Part shown: piece by piece, positions 44,274-55,245 of the stretch
Position numbering within the stretch: the first letter of the stretch is position 1
How the letters are laid out: the number at the start of each line of letters is the position of its first letter
Assembly (NCBI RefSeq): GCF_000143415.4
Contig: NW_003314272.1
Span: forward strand, 1,645,146-1,709,145
Direction of reading: 5' to 3'
DNA from: Selaginella moellendorffii
Lineage: Eukaryota > Streptophyta > Lycopodiopsida > Selaginellales > Selaginellaceae
Length of the DNA stretch: 64,000 nt
The notes under the pieces: generated by a model
What the model was told of the DNA's origin: nothing
Database searches by the model: none
Seen by the model: only the letters and a program-made list of their open reading frames with translations
Position numbers and translations under genes: made by a program

Positions 44274-45919
44274 TCAATCGCATGGCTTGGGCTGGAGGAC
44301 CCTCTTCATGAACTCGTACGTCATGAAAACAATCCCCACGCTCGGTATGACTTTGAAATACTCTGGCATGATCCCCCTGTACAGGCCCCGCAGCCCCTCG
44401 CTATGGAGTATGTGCTTGAGCGTCCCCATCAGGCCCGACTTGTACACGCGAGCCTGGCCGGCCGCGCCTTCCAGCTGCATTCTTCTTCGAATCAGATCAA
44501 GAGGAAACGTTGCTGCAAAAAGAAAAAGGCGAAGAAAAATACCAAGTGTTGTTTTTAACTTCCATTTCAGTCTGCAACATACCTGTGCTCGAGCAAATCC
44601 CGGCGACGCTCCCGCAACACAAGCTCGTGATTATGTTGGGCGAGTTGGGACTGCATCCATAGATTTGTTCTTTTTGTCAGGAACTATAATAGAAGAAAAC
44701 TAACACTACCTCTGTGCCACCCAGATGCTCTTCAGTGTTTCATACGCGCAGAAATTGATGGCGATGTTTGGTCCTACGCACTGTAACGAGAAAAAAGAGT
44801 TTGTTCTTAGTACAGAGATCGAGAGAAAGTAATAAGAAAACTCTTAAGTGGCTCACCAGTAGCGTGGGACCAATCCCCTTGTAGAGACCCTTGAAGCCCT
44901 CCTCTTGTGATATAGTTACAAGGGCATGGACGATGCCGCGGTAGTACATTACTTTTGTCTGCAGCCATTTCCGAAATAACAGGTCATTCCACCTGCCAAT
45001 GAGTGTATCACAGATATTCAGGAACTCTCATTCCAGCTAAAGGTGATGCCTTTCAACTTTACAACACTAGAACGTCTCTTCTAGCAGGCAGCAATGAAGA
45101 AAAGGAATGAAACTAAGTTACAAAACGATGGTTTTGAGAGAAAGATCTCGCTTACCTGTGCTGCCAAGCGCGTCCTCACAAGATCCAGGGGATACGTGAG
45201 AGACGCCGCGGTTAACCCCGCCCCGCCGCCAGCCAAGAGCCTCGTCCCCATCCCAACGCCCAAGCTCTCCGGACGGTTTTCTGCTCCAGACATCCTCGTG
45301 AGAAACTGGAAATTTTGGAGCGTTAATCTTCTCCTTTGCTCTAGCAGCAAGTACGAGAAAAATGGATAAACCTCCGAGGGGATGGCAGACTTACAAGCTT
45401 GTAGTTCTCGTACGAGAAAAAATTGATAGCCGAGTAGGGGAGGCGATGCACGACCGTCACCCCGTTGCCCTTCCAAAACGCTCTAAACCCCTCCTCTCTA
45501 AAAATCCGCGACGCCTCGCGCAGCATGCTTGCTTGCTCCAAGGCATGGTTCGTTCGCATGCCTTGCACCTGGATGATTCGTGGCGTGAGAAACCAAGGAA
45601 AAAGAAAAAAGAAAAATACCTGGAACAAAATCGTGAGGCGAGCGAGCGGAGCTGTGCACGTCTTGCTCACCGCGCCCGCGACGCCACCGGAGATGAGCTG
45701 CGACGCGGTGCCAATCTGCGATGGCCGCACGACCTCGCGCATTGTCTGCTCCACGGGCTCCTCGGGGGCGATGCTGCTGCTGCTGCCGCCATCGCCCACG
45801 CCGGCCCGTGCGAGAACTCGCTGCCCTACCCCCGCCATTCTCCCCGCCGTCGTCGTCGTCGATCCCGCCTGGAGCCTTGCATCTGTTGTGGTCCTCGGCG
45901 CCGACGCCTCCGCTTGCAT
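44274..45919 (-). CDS. Mitochondrial substrate carrier (SLC25 family)
   Basis: Seven exons (45620-45919, 45395-45568, 45156-45305, 44857-44958, 44710-44780, 44583-44650, 44274-44512) encode 367 residues. Three carrier repeats are visible. Repeat 1 is ISGGVAGAVSKTCTAPLARL with GFRAFWKGNGVTVVHRLPYS. Repeat 2 is GGGAGLTAASLTYPLDLVRT with GFKGLYKGIGPTLL and CVGPNIAINFCAYETLK. Repeat 3 is CCGSVAGICSSTATFPLDLI with GLRGLYRGIMPEYFKVIPSV. Repeats 2 and 3 have the canonical P-L-D-L signature; repeat 1 has P-L-A-R, which also occurs in the plant group related to yeast Leu5p and the human Graves-disease carrier (coenzyme A-type carriers). An N-terminal extension of about 75 residues is Ala/Thr/Gly-rich. 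It acts in the inner mitochondrial membrane; the substrate is inferred only loosely from the subgroup. Confidence 0.94.
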
Positions 45920-46069
45920 TCCCTGGAAGCTAAGCCCTAGATCTCACGCCATGCCTCGCATTCCTCCCCTCCCGGCCGCGCGATCCAAGACGAGCTCGAC
46001 GAGCAAAACTAGGGTAAATGGATCTAAGAAAAATAGAATAATGCCCAAGTGATCTAGTAAAGTAGTATT

Positions 46070-46074
46070 AAAAA
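46070..46074 (-). terminator. RNA polymerase III terminator of tRNA-Leu
   Basis: A run of five T on the minus strand begins 8 bases after the tRNA 3' end, the usual polymerase III stop signal. Confidence 0.65.
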
Positions 46075-46081
46075 GGTGTCT

Positions 46082-46161
46082 GTTGACAGTGGGATTCGAA
46101 CCCACGCCCTTGCGGACCAGAACCTTAATCTGGCGCCTTAGACCAACTCGGCCATGTCAAC
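46082..46161 (-). tRNA. tRNA-Leu (anticodon AAG)
   Basis: Eighty bases on the minus strand fold as a class II tRNA. The acceptor stem GTTGACA pairs with TGTCAAC. The D-arm contains the A box TGGCCGAGTTGG, and the anticodon stem CCAGA/TCTGG encloses TTAAGGT, giving anticodon AAG. A long variable arm (TCCGCAAGGGC region) is typical of tRNA-Leu, and the T-arm holds the B box GGTTCGAATCC. There is no intron, and CCA is not encoded, as usual in eukaryotic nuclear genes. It lies on the same strand as, and 43 bases after, the stop codon of the methylesterase-like gene, so it sits within or immediately after that gene's 3' untranslated region. Confidence 0.96.
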
Positions 46162-46204
46162 TTTGCTTAAGCAGGTTAGTAAGAAGATGGAAAGGGTTAA
46201 TGGA

Positions 46205-47241
46205 TCATGGAAGCGTTCTTGCGATGCGGTCCAAAAGGCTCGCGAGACCGCTGGGATTCGAGAAGAAGGGTGTGTGATCCGAGGAGATCCTGAAGACGCC
46301 GATGGGGGGAGTGGTACGTATGAGCAAATCTTGGTCCTGGGGCAGCACGACATTGTCGTGATCGGTCTTGATGAAGTAGCGCGGGACGCTGCCGTAGCGC
46401 GCCTGCGTGAAATTCACGGCGGGATCCAGCACTGGTACGGGCTTGAGGAGGGATTTCGCCAGCTCCACGTTCTGCGCATCGATCGATCGGTCAGATATAT
46501 CGATTGGATGAAATCCAGGAAATAGTTCGGGGTTTCTTGGAAGATGGGGGGTTTCGTTTCGTCCTACCTCAGGCGGCGAGAGATTGTAGAGGAGATTTTG
46601 GACGAGATCGAGCTGGAATGGGATTGCCAGAGGCACGGTTCCTGCAGGGCCGGGCACTGGCAGTCTTCCCTGGAGCTGCGAATTCGCACAAGCATTGAGG
46701 AATTCTTTTCTAACGATCGATCGATTGACGAACCTGGTTGTTGAGCGCGGTGCCAGCGGGTCCACTGGGAAGCATCAGCCCCGCGACGTAGATCGCCGCA
46801 ACAATCTTTTCCGGGAATTTCTCCAGCGCGTACGTGAGGCTCGCGCCTCCAAGGCTGTGCCCGACCAGCACGACCTGAAGTATACAGGAAATCCAATAGC
46901 GTCAAACAGGGAAAGGAGTGATCGATCCGAACAGGATGAACTACCGTGCTGTTGTGAGGCAGCTGCTCCAGGAAATCCACCAGTGGAGACGTATATCTGA
47001 CAAGAGTTCCAACCCTGGTGGGATCGAAGCTGCTGATCCCGGCGCTCAAGAGATCGATGGCGTCCACCTTGTGTCCGGCCTTATGGAGGAGGTTTGTGAC
47101 TTTGTACCAGCACCAAGCGCCATGCCCGGCTCCATGGACGAGAACAAAGTGGTGTTGGCGATCATCATCGGACGCTTCGGTTCTAAGCAGTAGTAGTAGC
47201 GAGGAGAGGAATCCAGTGACGACGATCTTTATCAGCAGCAT
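46205..47241 (-). CDS. Methylesterase/hydroxynitrile-lyase-like alpha/beta hydrolase with signal peptide (paralogue 1)
   Basis: Four exons (46945-47241, 46734-46874, 46568-46675, 46205-46471) give 270 residues. The ATG at 47241 starts a hydrophobic signal peptide (MLLIKIVVTGFLSSLLLLL, then RTEAS). The hydrolase core begins HHFVLVHGAGHGAWCWYKV (oxyanion loop), followed by GHKVDAIDLLSAG, the nucleophile elbow VVLVGHSLGG (Ser106) and EKIVAAIYVAGLMLPSGP. The acid region is IKTDHDN (Asp near 219-221), and the catalytic His is in SSDHTPFFSNP (His248). This matches the plant MES family, whose members cleave methyl esters of salicylate, jasmonate or auxin, or break hydroxynitriles. Most characterised MES enzymes are cytosolic, so a secretory leader is unusual. 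An ATG 30 bases further upstream would add ten residues. A paralogue with the same predicted length is at 55246-56299. Confidence 0.92.
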
Positions 47242-48280
47242 CGTTTGAAGGTTTTGGAATACCAGCAGCATTAACTTTGGTGACGATAGATCGATCGATA
47301 CCGAAGTTTTTGGTGCTCGAGGCGATCTGCCAGCTTAAAGTCAGACAGTGAATTTATGTTGGGGGATGCAAGTGTTCCGAATGGCCAAAATTAAAAGCGA
47401 ATCTCTTCGCGAGGGGAATAGTTTCGGTCGTGCAATGCACGTCGGCCGCTCAGCAATAGGATGAATTCTTCTGGAACAAGTGATCTGATGTGAGCCAGGG
47501 AGGAGCTCCCATTACGCCGGATGCATTCAAGGTTCCTGTCGAGCAACAGTTCAATAGCGTGTCCCGCGACCGAGCAAGAGACAACTTACATCCTTCAGGA
47601 CCTTGTATTTAAATTTAAGTTCTTATAATTGCAAATACATGCCATTTGGCCGAGCTCACGCGCTTACTTGAGACAAAATCTCCCACGTCAAAGCTCCTGT
47701 TACTGGAGTTTCGGCGACGTCCTTCCACGAGATCAGTTTTTTCATGTCAGTTCACGAAAGGATGACGAGTAGAACCTGGCTCGCGAAGAGTGGAAGTAAT
47801 CTTTTAGTCATTTTTTCTCGGTGATCTGGCCTCACTGCTGTGGAGAATCAAGTACTCCATGCCTCTAATTCCCTTGTCCAACTTGACAATGCAATTCGCA
47901 AAACAAAGGTTTTAAACGCAAAAGTTTTTTTTTTTTTTTTGGATGACGGTCACAAGCCTCTGGGAGAAGAACTTGAGCTAGCATCATTTGTCTCCGCCCG
48001 GGAAAAACTCTGTGTCTCTTTTAAGCTCGCGCAAAAAAGTTGGGGGCAACCAGATCTATCGAATAAGATCAAAAAATCCTTGCCTGATAAGTTCAGGTTA
48101 TGATGAGCACAAAGAACTCTTCCCTTTCTTATGCCACTATGATGTGGAAGCTCTTCATATGTAGAAGTTCGAGCGTACTCACCGGCCTCTAGCAACGAAG
48201 AATTTGGTTTCTAAGACTTCCGCAAAGTTTCTACCTGACCAAGCATCCACGATTGAAGTGGATGATTCGTGGTGTAAGAC
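47242..48280. other. Intergenic region, no gene supported
   Basis: Promoter side of paralogue 1 and unassigned sequence. A frame at 47840-48103 includes a long T tract and has no domain signal. Confidence 0.5.
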
Positions 48281-48418
48281 AAAAAAAGAAAAAGAGATCT
48301 CTTGACACAGTTGAGAGAGGAATGCATCGAATTCAAATACATTAGTTTTCTACCAACTAAAGTTAAATAAAGAAGTTTATGTGCTTGGCTCAGTGTTTTC
48401 TGAAAGCTTCTATTGAAA

Positions 48419-48439
48419 ATATATATATACATATACATA

Positions 48440-48475
<36 letters not shown>

Positions 48476-48479
48476 TATT
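48419..48479. repeat. TA/CATA microsatellite at gap edge
   Basis: A run of TA, then CATA repeats, then TA again, ending exactly at the run of N. Confidence 0.9.
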
Positions 48480-49182
48480 NNNNNNNNNNNNNNNNNNNNN
48501 NNNNNNNNNNNNNNNNNNNNNNNNNNNNNNNNNNNNNNNNNNNNNNNNNNNNNNNNNNNNNNNNNNNNNNNNNNNNNNNNNNNNNNNNNNNNNNNNNNNN
48601 NNNNNNNNNNNNNNNNNNNNNNNNNNNNNNNNNNNNNNNNNNNNNNNNNNNNNNNNNNNNNNNNNNNNNNNNNNNNNNNNNNNNNNNNNNNNNNNNNNNN
48701 NNNNNNNNNNNNNNNNNNNNNNNNNNNNNNNNNNNNNNNNNNNNNNNNNNNNNNNNNNNNNNNNNNNNNNNNNNNNNNNNNNNNNNNNNNNNNNNNNNNN
48801 NNNNNNNNNNNNNNNNNNNNNNNNNNNNNNNNNNNNNNNNNNNNNNNNNNNNNNNNNNNNNNNNNNNNNNNNNNNNNNNNNNNNNNNNNNNNNNNNNNNN
48901 NNNNNNNNNNNNNNNNNNNNNNNNNNNNNNNNNNNNNNNNNNNNNNNNNNNNNNNNNNNNNNNNNNNNNNNNNNNNNNNNNNNNNNNNNNNNNNNNNNNN
49001 NNNNNNNNNNNNNNNNNNNNNNNNNNNNNNNNNNNNNNNNNNNNNNNNNNNNNNNNNNNNNNNNNNNNNNNNNNNNNNNNNNNNNNNNNNNNNNNNNNNN
49101 NNNNNNNNNNNNNNNNNNNNNNNNNNNNNNNNNNNNNNNNNNNNNNNNNNNNNNNNNNNNNNNNNNNNNNNNNNNNNNNNNN
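48480..49182. other. Assembly gap (703 N)
   Basis: Unsequenced or unresolved bases. Open frames shown across it by automatic translation are meaningless. Confidence 0.99.
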
Positions 49183-49282
49183 TAAACTTCTTTATTCGAA
49201 CTTTAGTTGGTAGAAAACTAATGTATTTGAATTCAATGCATACCTCTCTCAACTGTGTCGAGAGATCTCTTTTTCTTTTGGC

Positions 49283-52200
49283 CTACAAAATGTTGGTAAA
49301 GCTTGTCTACCATCCACCATTTCTCCACCTCAATGCATTGAAGATTTGCTTTAGATAGTTTATCATCAGTGGATATAGATTGGTGTTTGCATATTTGAAT
49401 AGCATGCGATAATGCCAGTAGTATATTTCTCTTGAAAGAGAACTAATTTACAAAGAGAATGATCACATTTAATTTATAATCCAAAGCAATACAATAATTC
49501 ACCAAGATCTGTCATTTTTTATTGTTTGGTGAAGCATAAATCTGTGCTTAGTAGATGCAGTTATTAAGTCATTTATGATAAATATAATTATTCCAATCTA
49601 CTTCAGTATGAGTAAAGCCTATGAATTGCATGGTTTTGACTTGCTTTAAGCCCCTAAGGTTGAGAGTCAAACTCATTGAGAGCATTGAGAGCCAAAAAGT
49701 CACTTGTGTGACTCATTTTAAGTATTAATATCAACACCAGCCAGCCAAAATTGGAGGCAACCTGTTTCATATATTTTGGAGTGGAGGGCTCATTAACAAA
49801 TAAATGAGAGTGGAAAATGATAAGAAAATGAGAGATAACTTCCTTGCACCCAGGAGCTAGTGGCAGCCAAGAATGAGAGCATCCCAACAAATAGTAAGCT
49901 TTTGGGCGCCAAGATTCTGCATGGTCCTGCTTACATGAGAGTCACCCATGAAAGCTCTAGAGAACTAAGGATGGTGGCGGTGAGTATGGTCTGTGGACAG
50001 TGAGATATGGTGGCATGTTAATTTTAATTCTGGAAATCTAAGGCAATTTAAGGTTAATCATAGATTAAATATTGTCAAAGTTTTTAATATTTTACTAGAT
50101 CACTTATGGGTATTATTCTAATTTTCTTAGGTCTAGTTTGCTTGTTGCTTGTCTTGGATCATATGGAGGCATGTTATGAGATCTAGGGAATACAAGTAGA
50201 GGTATCAACATTAAGGACCACAAAATGCAAGGCTCTAGGTGAGAAGTGTAATGCTGACAATGAAATAAGTGAATTCTCACATGCATAAATGATAATAACA
50301 ATAGTAGCAAAAGGTGCATTTTTATTTATGGGCTATTTTCCTTTATCTTTAAATCTTGCTTTTTTTGGTTGTTTATATGTTGCTAATATGGCTAACAAGA
50401 CATGTATAACTCACTTATTTGCCTAATGATTTTATTTTAAGTATGGTGTAAATTGAACTAGCCTTGATCTAACATAGTTAGTCCTAATAGAGTTTAGTGT
50501 GAACAATTTTGCAAGATTTTGAAATTATATTTTCCATGATTTTGATCTAGAACATTGATTTTAATATTTTAGAAATAGTTGTTCAGTTAAGGCTCAATTT
50601 TTGTGTTAAAAGAAATATAATTATACTCTTTTGGGTATTAAATACTATATTATAGTGTATATAATAATATAATAAAGTGTCATTTATTTATTATTATTAG
50701 TTGCACATCAATCCAGTCAGAGGCAAAAATTATAGGATGGGATGAATATGTTAATGCAAGGTAAAGAACTTGTTTTCTTATTCCTTTTGGAAAGGTATAA
50801 AAGATTTAATGACTATGCTTTGGCCGAGGAATTTCTTATAGGTAGCTAGTGAGTCTTAATATAGGGGCCCTTGCTTGGGCCCTTGCTACTAGAGGCACTA
50901 AAACTCAAAGTATAACCACCATAACAAACAACTCTTATTATTATAATGCTAACATATCAGGCAACAATAATGGCAACTTTTGAGTGTAGTAGAATTATAA
51001 AGAAGAGGATGACTAGCAAATTGATCAACTTGTTTAATAACCTAATAAGATGACATAAATTATCTACAAAAAACACTTTCACAACAAGGAAAGAAAGTAT
51101 TAGTTATTTGATATATTGAATCTATAAATAAATGAAATGAAGTTACTTTTCTTTTTTTTAGTCATTTAATCATTCATAAGTCTAACATTTTGGCATGATG
51201 TGTTCCTTCTTACAGTAGACAACAACATAAAGCTCTTAAAGATGTATGGTTGTTTGTGGGGCTGTTTGCACTTACTAACACTACTTTTACACTACTATTG
51301 AAAGGTCCTCTTCCTACTATTTCTCTCTGCTATTATTAACTTGTAATTTTTAACTTGTAATTTTTGTATAGTCTTCCTTATGGCCAGTGTTGCTACTAAT
51401 GCCACTAGTAAGACTTGCACAGATAATTATAGCGGGAGCAACACCTTTATACCCATATGGACCACCTCTACTAGTACCAATACTCCTCTACCATATAATT
51501 TCCAAATCCAAAGCCTCCACATCTACGATAATACTGTAAAATATTGTAAAGTGTTATAAAATGTTATTGTAAAGTAATGGTAGCAACACCTCCTTATTGG
51601 ACATAGTTATATAGAGCTTGCAAACAAAGATACAATCAAAATTAAATGAATATGCATCCATACCTATACATATTATCATCATCAACTTTTTAATATTAAT
51701 TTTATCCAGGAATACAAGTATCCAATTTAGTATGATATCTTTATTAGCTTTACCTCTATATTTATTTATTTGTTTCGTGGTAATAACCCTATAGCTCCCA
51801 CAAGATTTCAACCCTAAAAGGATGCTATAGCTTTTTGATTTGTTCCTCTACCACCACCACCAAAAATATTGCTATTTATAATGCTGAGAACAAGTGAAAT
51901 GCTACAAAAAAGTGAAATTAAAACTCAAGTAAAGTTAAGTTCTTTCGAATGTAAAATACTTACTATCCTTCACCAACTTTATATCTGATGTTGCTAGCAT
52001 TTTTTCTTGATTGAACCTCATATTTACTTCCTATTCTTATTATGCTAAATGAATCATCATCATTCTAAATCACACCCTCTTATCGATCTTTAGACTAAAA
52101 ATGTCAATTGATTCATTAGTTTTTAGGAGCCTTGCCATTTACATTTGATGGAGATTGATCTTCTGGTCTGTATTTAGAAACAAACTATAGTGTTTTGAAT

Positions 52201-54640
52201 AGAAGTTAAAACTACAAATCTTACTTATCATAATTATCCATTTTTATAAAGAGTTTTGAGTGGTAGTTTATTCTTGCTTTTTTTTAGTTTTGTTCTAGTG
52301 TTAATGGTATTGAAATGATGCTTTAACTTTGATATTGTTAAAGTTGAGATGAAATGTTTCTCCTTAGATATGTTAAGGAAGTTAAATTTTCCATTTATGG
52401 TGATTCATGTGGTTGATGGTTAGTTAATTTTCATTGGAGATTAATAATTTGTTTTAGTAATCTTGATGAAAAATGGTGTTAATGATATAACTATACCTAT
52501 ATTGTTAACATTCATGCATTTAGCATTTAAAGGAGTTGAGTGGCAAATTGAGTTAATCTTATTTCTCAATGAAATGCTTATTAGGGGTTTAGCTTTGGCT
52601 TTTTTTAAATATTGATTTAGTCATGGACTATGTTATCTTTGTAAAATGAAACGTTAATAATTGATATTAAAGTTGTTGGATCATTGTTGGAAGGAATGAT
52701 AATTATTGCATTATTATTGGTGATGGATGATTTGCTGTCTTCAATGATGATTATGCCTCTTTATTAATAGGGTGATTGACGATTTTTAGTAGTGGTTAAT
52801 TATCTTCTTTGATGATTTTTGGCTTTCTATTTTACTATATATTCTTTGTGGTTCACTCTAGATTCATCTATTGGGTTTAAGATATTAATAGAATGTTGCT
52901 TACGCTTACTTTAATAACTCTAATTATTTGGTATTGTTAAGAATGACTCTCAATTTAACGAATATAAACTTTCAAAACTCATCCAGTTACCTTCATCTTA
53001 TTAGATCTAGCAGACTTGTCCGAGTATATCATGTGCATGGTGAAACTATCTAGTTATAGGATAGCTATTGTCAACTAGTTATATAACTTGCCTTTCATTT
53101 GATATTCCTAATTTTGTTGAAAAGGTGTGACTATTTAAACAACTTTAACTATATCTAAACTTTATCCACAAATTTTGTTTATTTACTTATGGGGGTTGGG
53201 GTTTTAGGGTTCTGTCTTTATGTCATATGTAGGTAGGGGCATATCACCTTTTGTAAACTGGGTGACTTTTATAATAACAAGAGTGGCTAACTTCATTGAT
53301 CATTTCCTTCAGCAACAGCTAAATGGTTCTTGAGTGTTAGCACATTTATGTTAGATAGAGAGGTAAGCCCATAACTCATTTAAGTTAATACATTTTTCAC
53401 AAAGTAAACACTTTGAATACCATAAACTTTTTTTTGGAGTTATTTCCTTAATTGTGGTTTAAGCTAGAGTATGTATTGACAAAGAAGTTGATCTTCGCAA
53501 GGAGGGGGGGGGGGGGGGGGGGGGCCCGGAAAAAATTTCCCAAAGGGGGTTTAAAAAATTGAAAGTTCCCCATCAACCCCTTAAAAAGTTCCTCTTTTGC
53601 CACCCCGAAGACAAGAGGTTAAAATTTTTGCCCCCTTTATCAATTTCCATCTAAGCTAATTGAGAAATTGGTTATTATGTGTGTAGATAAACATAAGGTA
53701 GAACTACTATATACTTTTTGCTAAGCATACTTAACTCGATGAGGGTTGCACTTGGGAACCTCTATAATATTAAATTTAATCCCTTAATATTTGTTCTCGC
53801 TATCATTTCTTATGTGTTAGTCCCATTTTGATTCTATTAGCTATTTATGAAAAGATTTTATATTTTCTAGTTATATATATATATATATATATATATTTTA
53901 TGGAATGTAGAGATTGTTCTAAACATAATTTGATTTTGTCCTAAAAATTAACTATTAGGATTAGGATGAAATCCCAAAGCATGCTTTCAAATGGGGGTTC
54001 CAAATATAGTAGAGATAGTAAGTAAGTTAGGCATGACCAACTAATTTAAGATATATTTTAGTTCTTTGTTTAAGTGTTTTTGTTTTTGTTTTGTGTCCAA
54101 CTTGGTTTAAACCCAAGCTCCATACTATACAAAGTGGTGGAATACTTATATCCTTGTATTAGACCATTAGTATGATGAAATAACATCAATTGAATCCATT
54201 ATTATAACCCACTTAAAATCATCATGTTTACAAATTTTTCACAATCTATAAATCCTTTTATTTCTCTAGTGAATGATTCAAAGCTCTACTTTTAAGCAGT
54301 AAAGAATTCAGATTGCAATTTTTAATGTTTCTTCATAAGTATAGGATTCATCTCTTTTAACACCAAAATGGTCAAAGTGGCATTATGGAGAGGAAAATGC
54401 TCTCAACTTTAAATATCACTTGATATATCATGAACTATACAATTCTAATTTTTTATTTTTTTTTGAAGTAGCTCATATAGTTATTTGCCTGAGTCACACT
54501 AGAGTAGTGCTTGTACAAATGAAATCCAAAGGTTGATCATATTTGAGTTTTTTGCTATCTAAATTATGCTCATATATTAATTGAAGTTCATTAACATTTT
54601 GATTAATATTGCATATTATTTGAATAGTTTCTCTAAACTG
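49283..54640. repeat. AT-rich decayed repeat block
   Basis: About 5.4 kb of AT-rich sequence with frequent stops in all frames and no recognisable gene. The part 53690-54215 is related in direct orientation to 21600-22080. A TA microsatellite lies at about 53870-53896. The composition is consistent with old, methylation-decayed transposons. Frames at 49654-49890 and 51554-51811 show no domain. Confidence 0.6.
53504..53640. other. Probable low-quality sequence (21-base G run and homopolymer-smeared tail)
   Basis: A run of 21 G (53504-53524) is followed by about 110 bases rich in doubled and tripled letters (GGGCCCGGAAAAAATTTCCC, then CCCC, AAAA, TTTT clusters). This is how the degraded end of a Sanger read looks. 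It contrasts with the surrounding AT-rich DNA and is more likely artefact than biology. Confidence 0.7.
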
Positions 54641-54649
54641 ATTTAGATA

Positions 54650-54840
54650 AAACATTAATCTAGTGCCTTAGACTAAACTTTGTTTAAACAAATATTGGGC
54701 TCATGGGATTGATGGGATTCCAGAAGAAGGGTGTGTGATTTAAGGAGATCCTAAAAACCATTTGGGAGAGTGGTATATAATCAAATTTTGGGGTAGCATG
54801 ACATTGTTATTGGTCTTAATGAAATAGCATAGGCACAACT
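54650..54840 (-). pseudogene. Decayed copy of the tRNA-Leu / methylesterase 3' end junction
   Basis: Read on the plus strand, this segment aligns with 46115-46385. It starts with the 5' half of tRNA-Leu (AACATTAATCTAGTGCCTTAGACTAA against AACCTTAATCTGGCGCCTTAGACCAA, split by substitutions) and then the short spacer. The 3' coding end of methylesterase paralogue 1 follows (GAAGAAGGGTGTGTGAT, GGAGATCCT, GACATTGT, GGTCTTnATGAA). Most differences are C to T or G to A. It shows a third methylesterase/tRNA unit once existed here, next to paralogue 2. Confidence 0.82.
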
Positions 54841-55245
54841 GTGTTAAATTCATAAAGCCCTTTCTTACAATCAAAGCAATCAAGAATCTCTTTCCTTTCA
54901 CAATCTTTCTCTTGCCCTAATTTCTGTACCTAGAAGGAGCACTAAATTGGTTCAGTTCCAAAAGTTTTGAATCCCATGATACAATACAAAATTTTTTTGA
55001 CCTTCAATTTGTATATTTTTAGTAAGTTCTTGACTATGATTGCTACTGAAGCATCTTTGGCTGCACTTTAATGTGTATGTCCTTTCCTAGCTAAAATGAT
55101 ATTTTAAAAGAACTAGAGAATTTAGAAAGTGCTAAGTTGAAAATGCATAGCATCTCCAATCTATTGCATTGGAAGCAAAAAGCATGATAAATTAATTATC
55201 ATTAAATTTTCACATAGAACATTCCACCCATTATGAGAAATTAAT

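Larger units (their letters stand above)
48281..49281. repeat. Long inverted repeat with arms bracketing an assembly gap
   Basis: The left arm (about 48281-48379) and the right arm (about 49183-49281) are reverse complements over roughly 98 bases with only a handful of differences; both contain, for example, AGAGATCTC, TTGAATTC and TAGTTTTCTACCAACTAA in complementary orientation. Between them lie about 40 bases of unique sequence, a TATA/TACA microsatellite, and 703 N. The structure could be a foldback or MITE-type element, or a palindromic junction that stalled sequencing. Confidence 0.8.

Noticed and set aside
48379-49252. ORFs of 266-280 codons across 48380-49252
   Set aside because: They are translations of N through the assembly gap.
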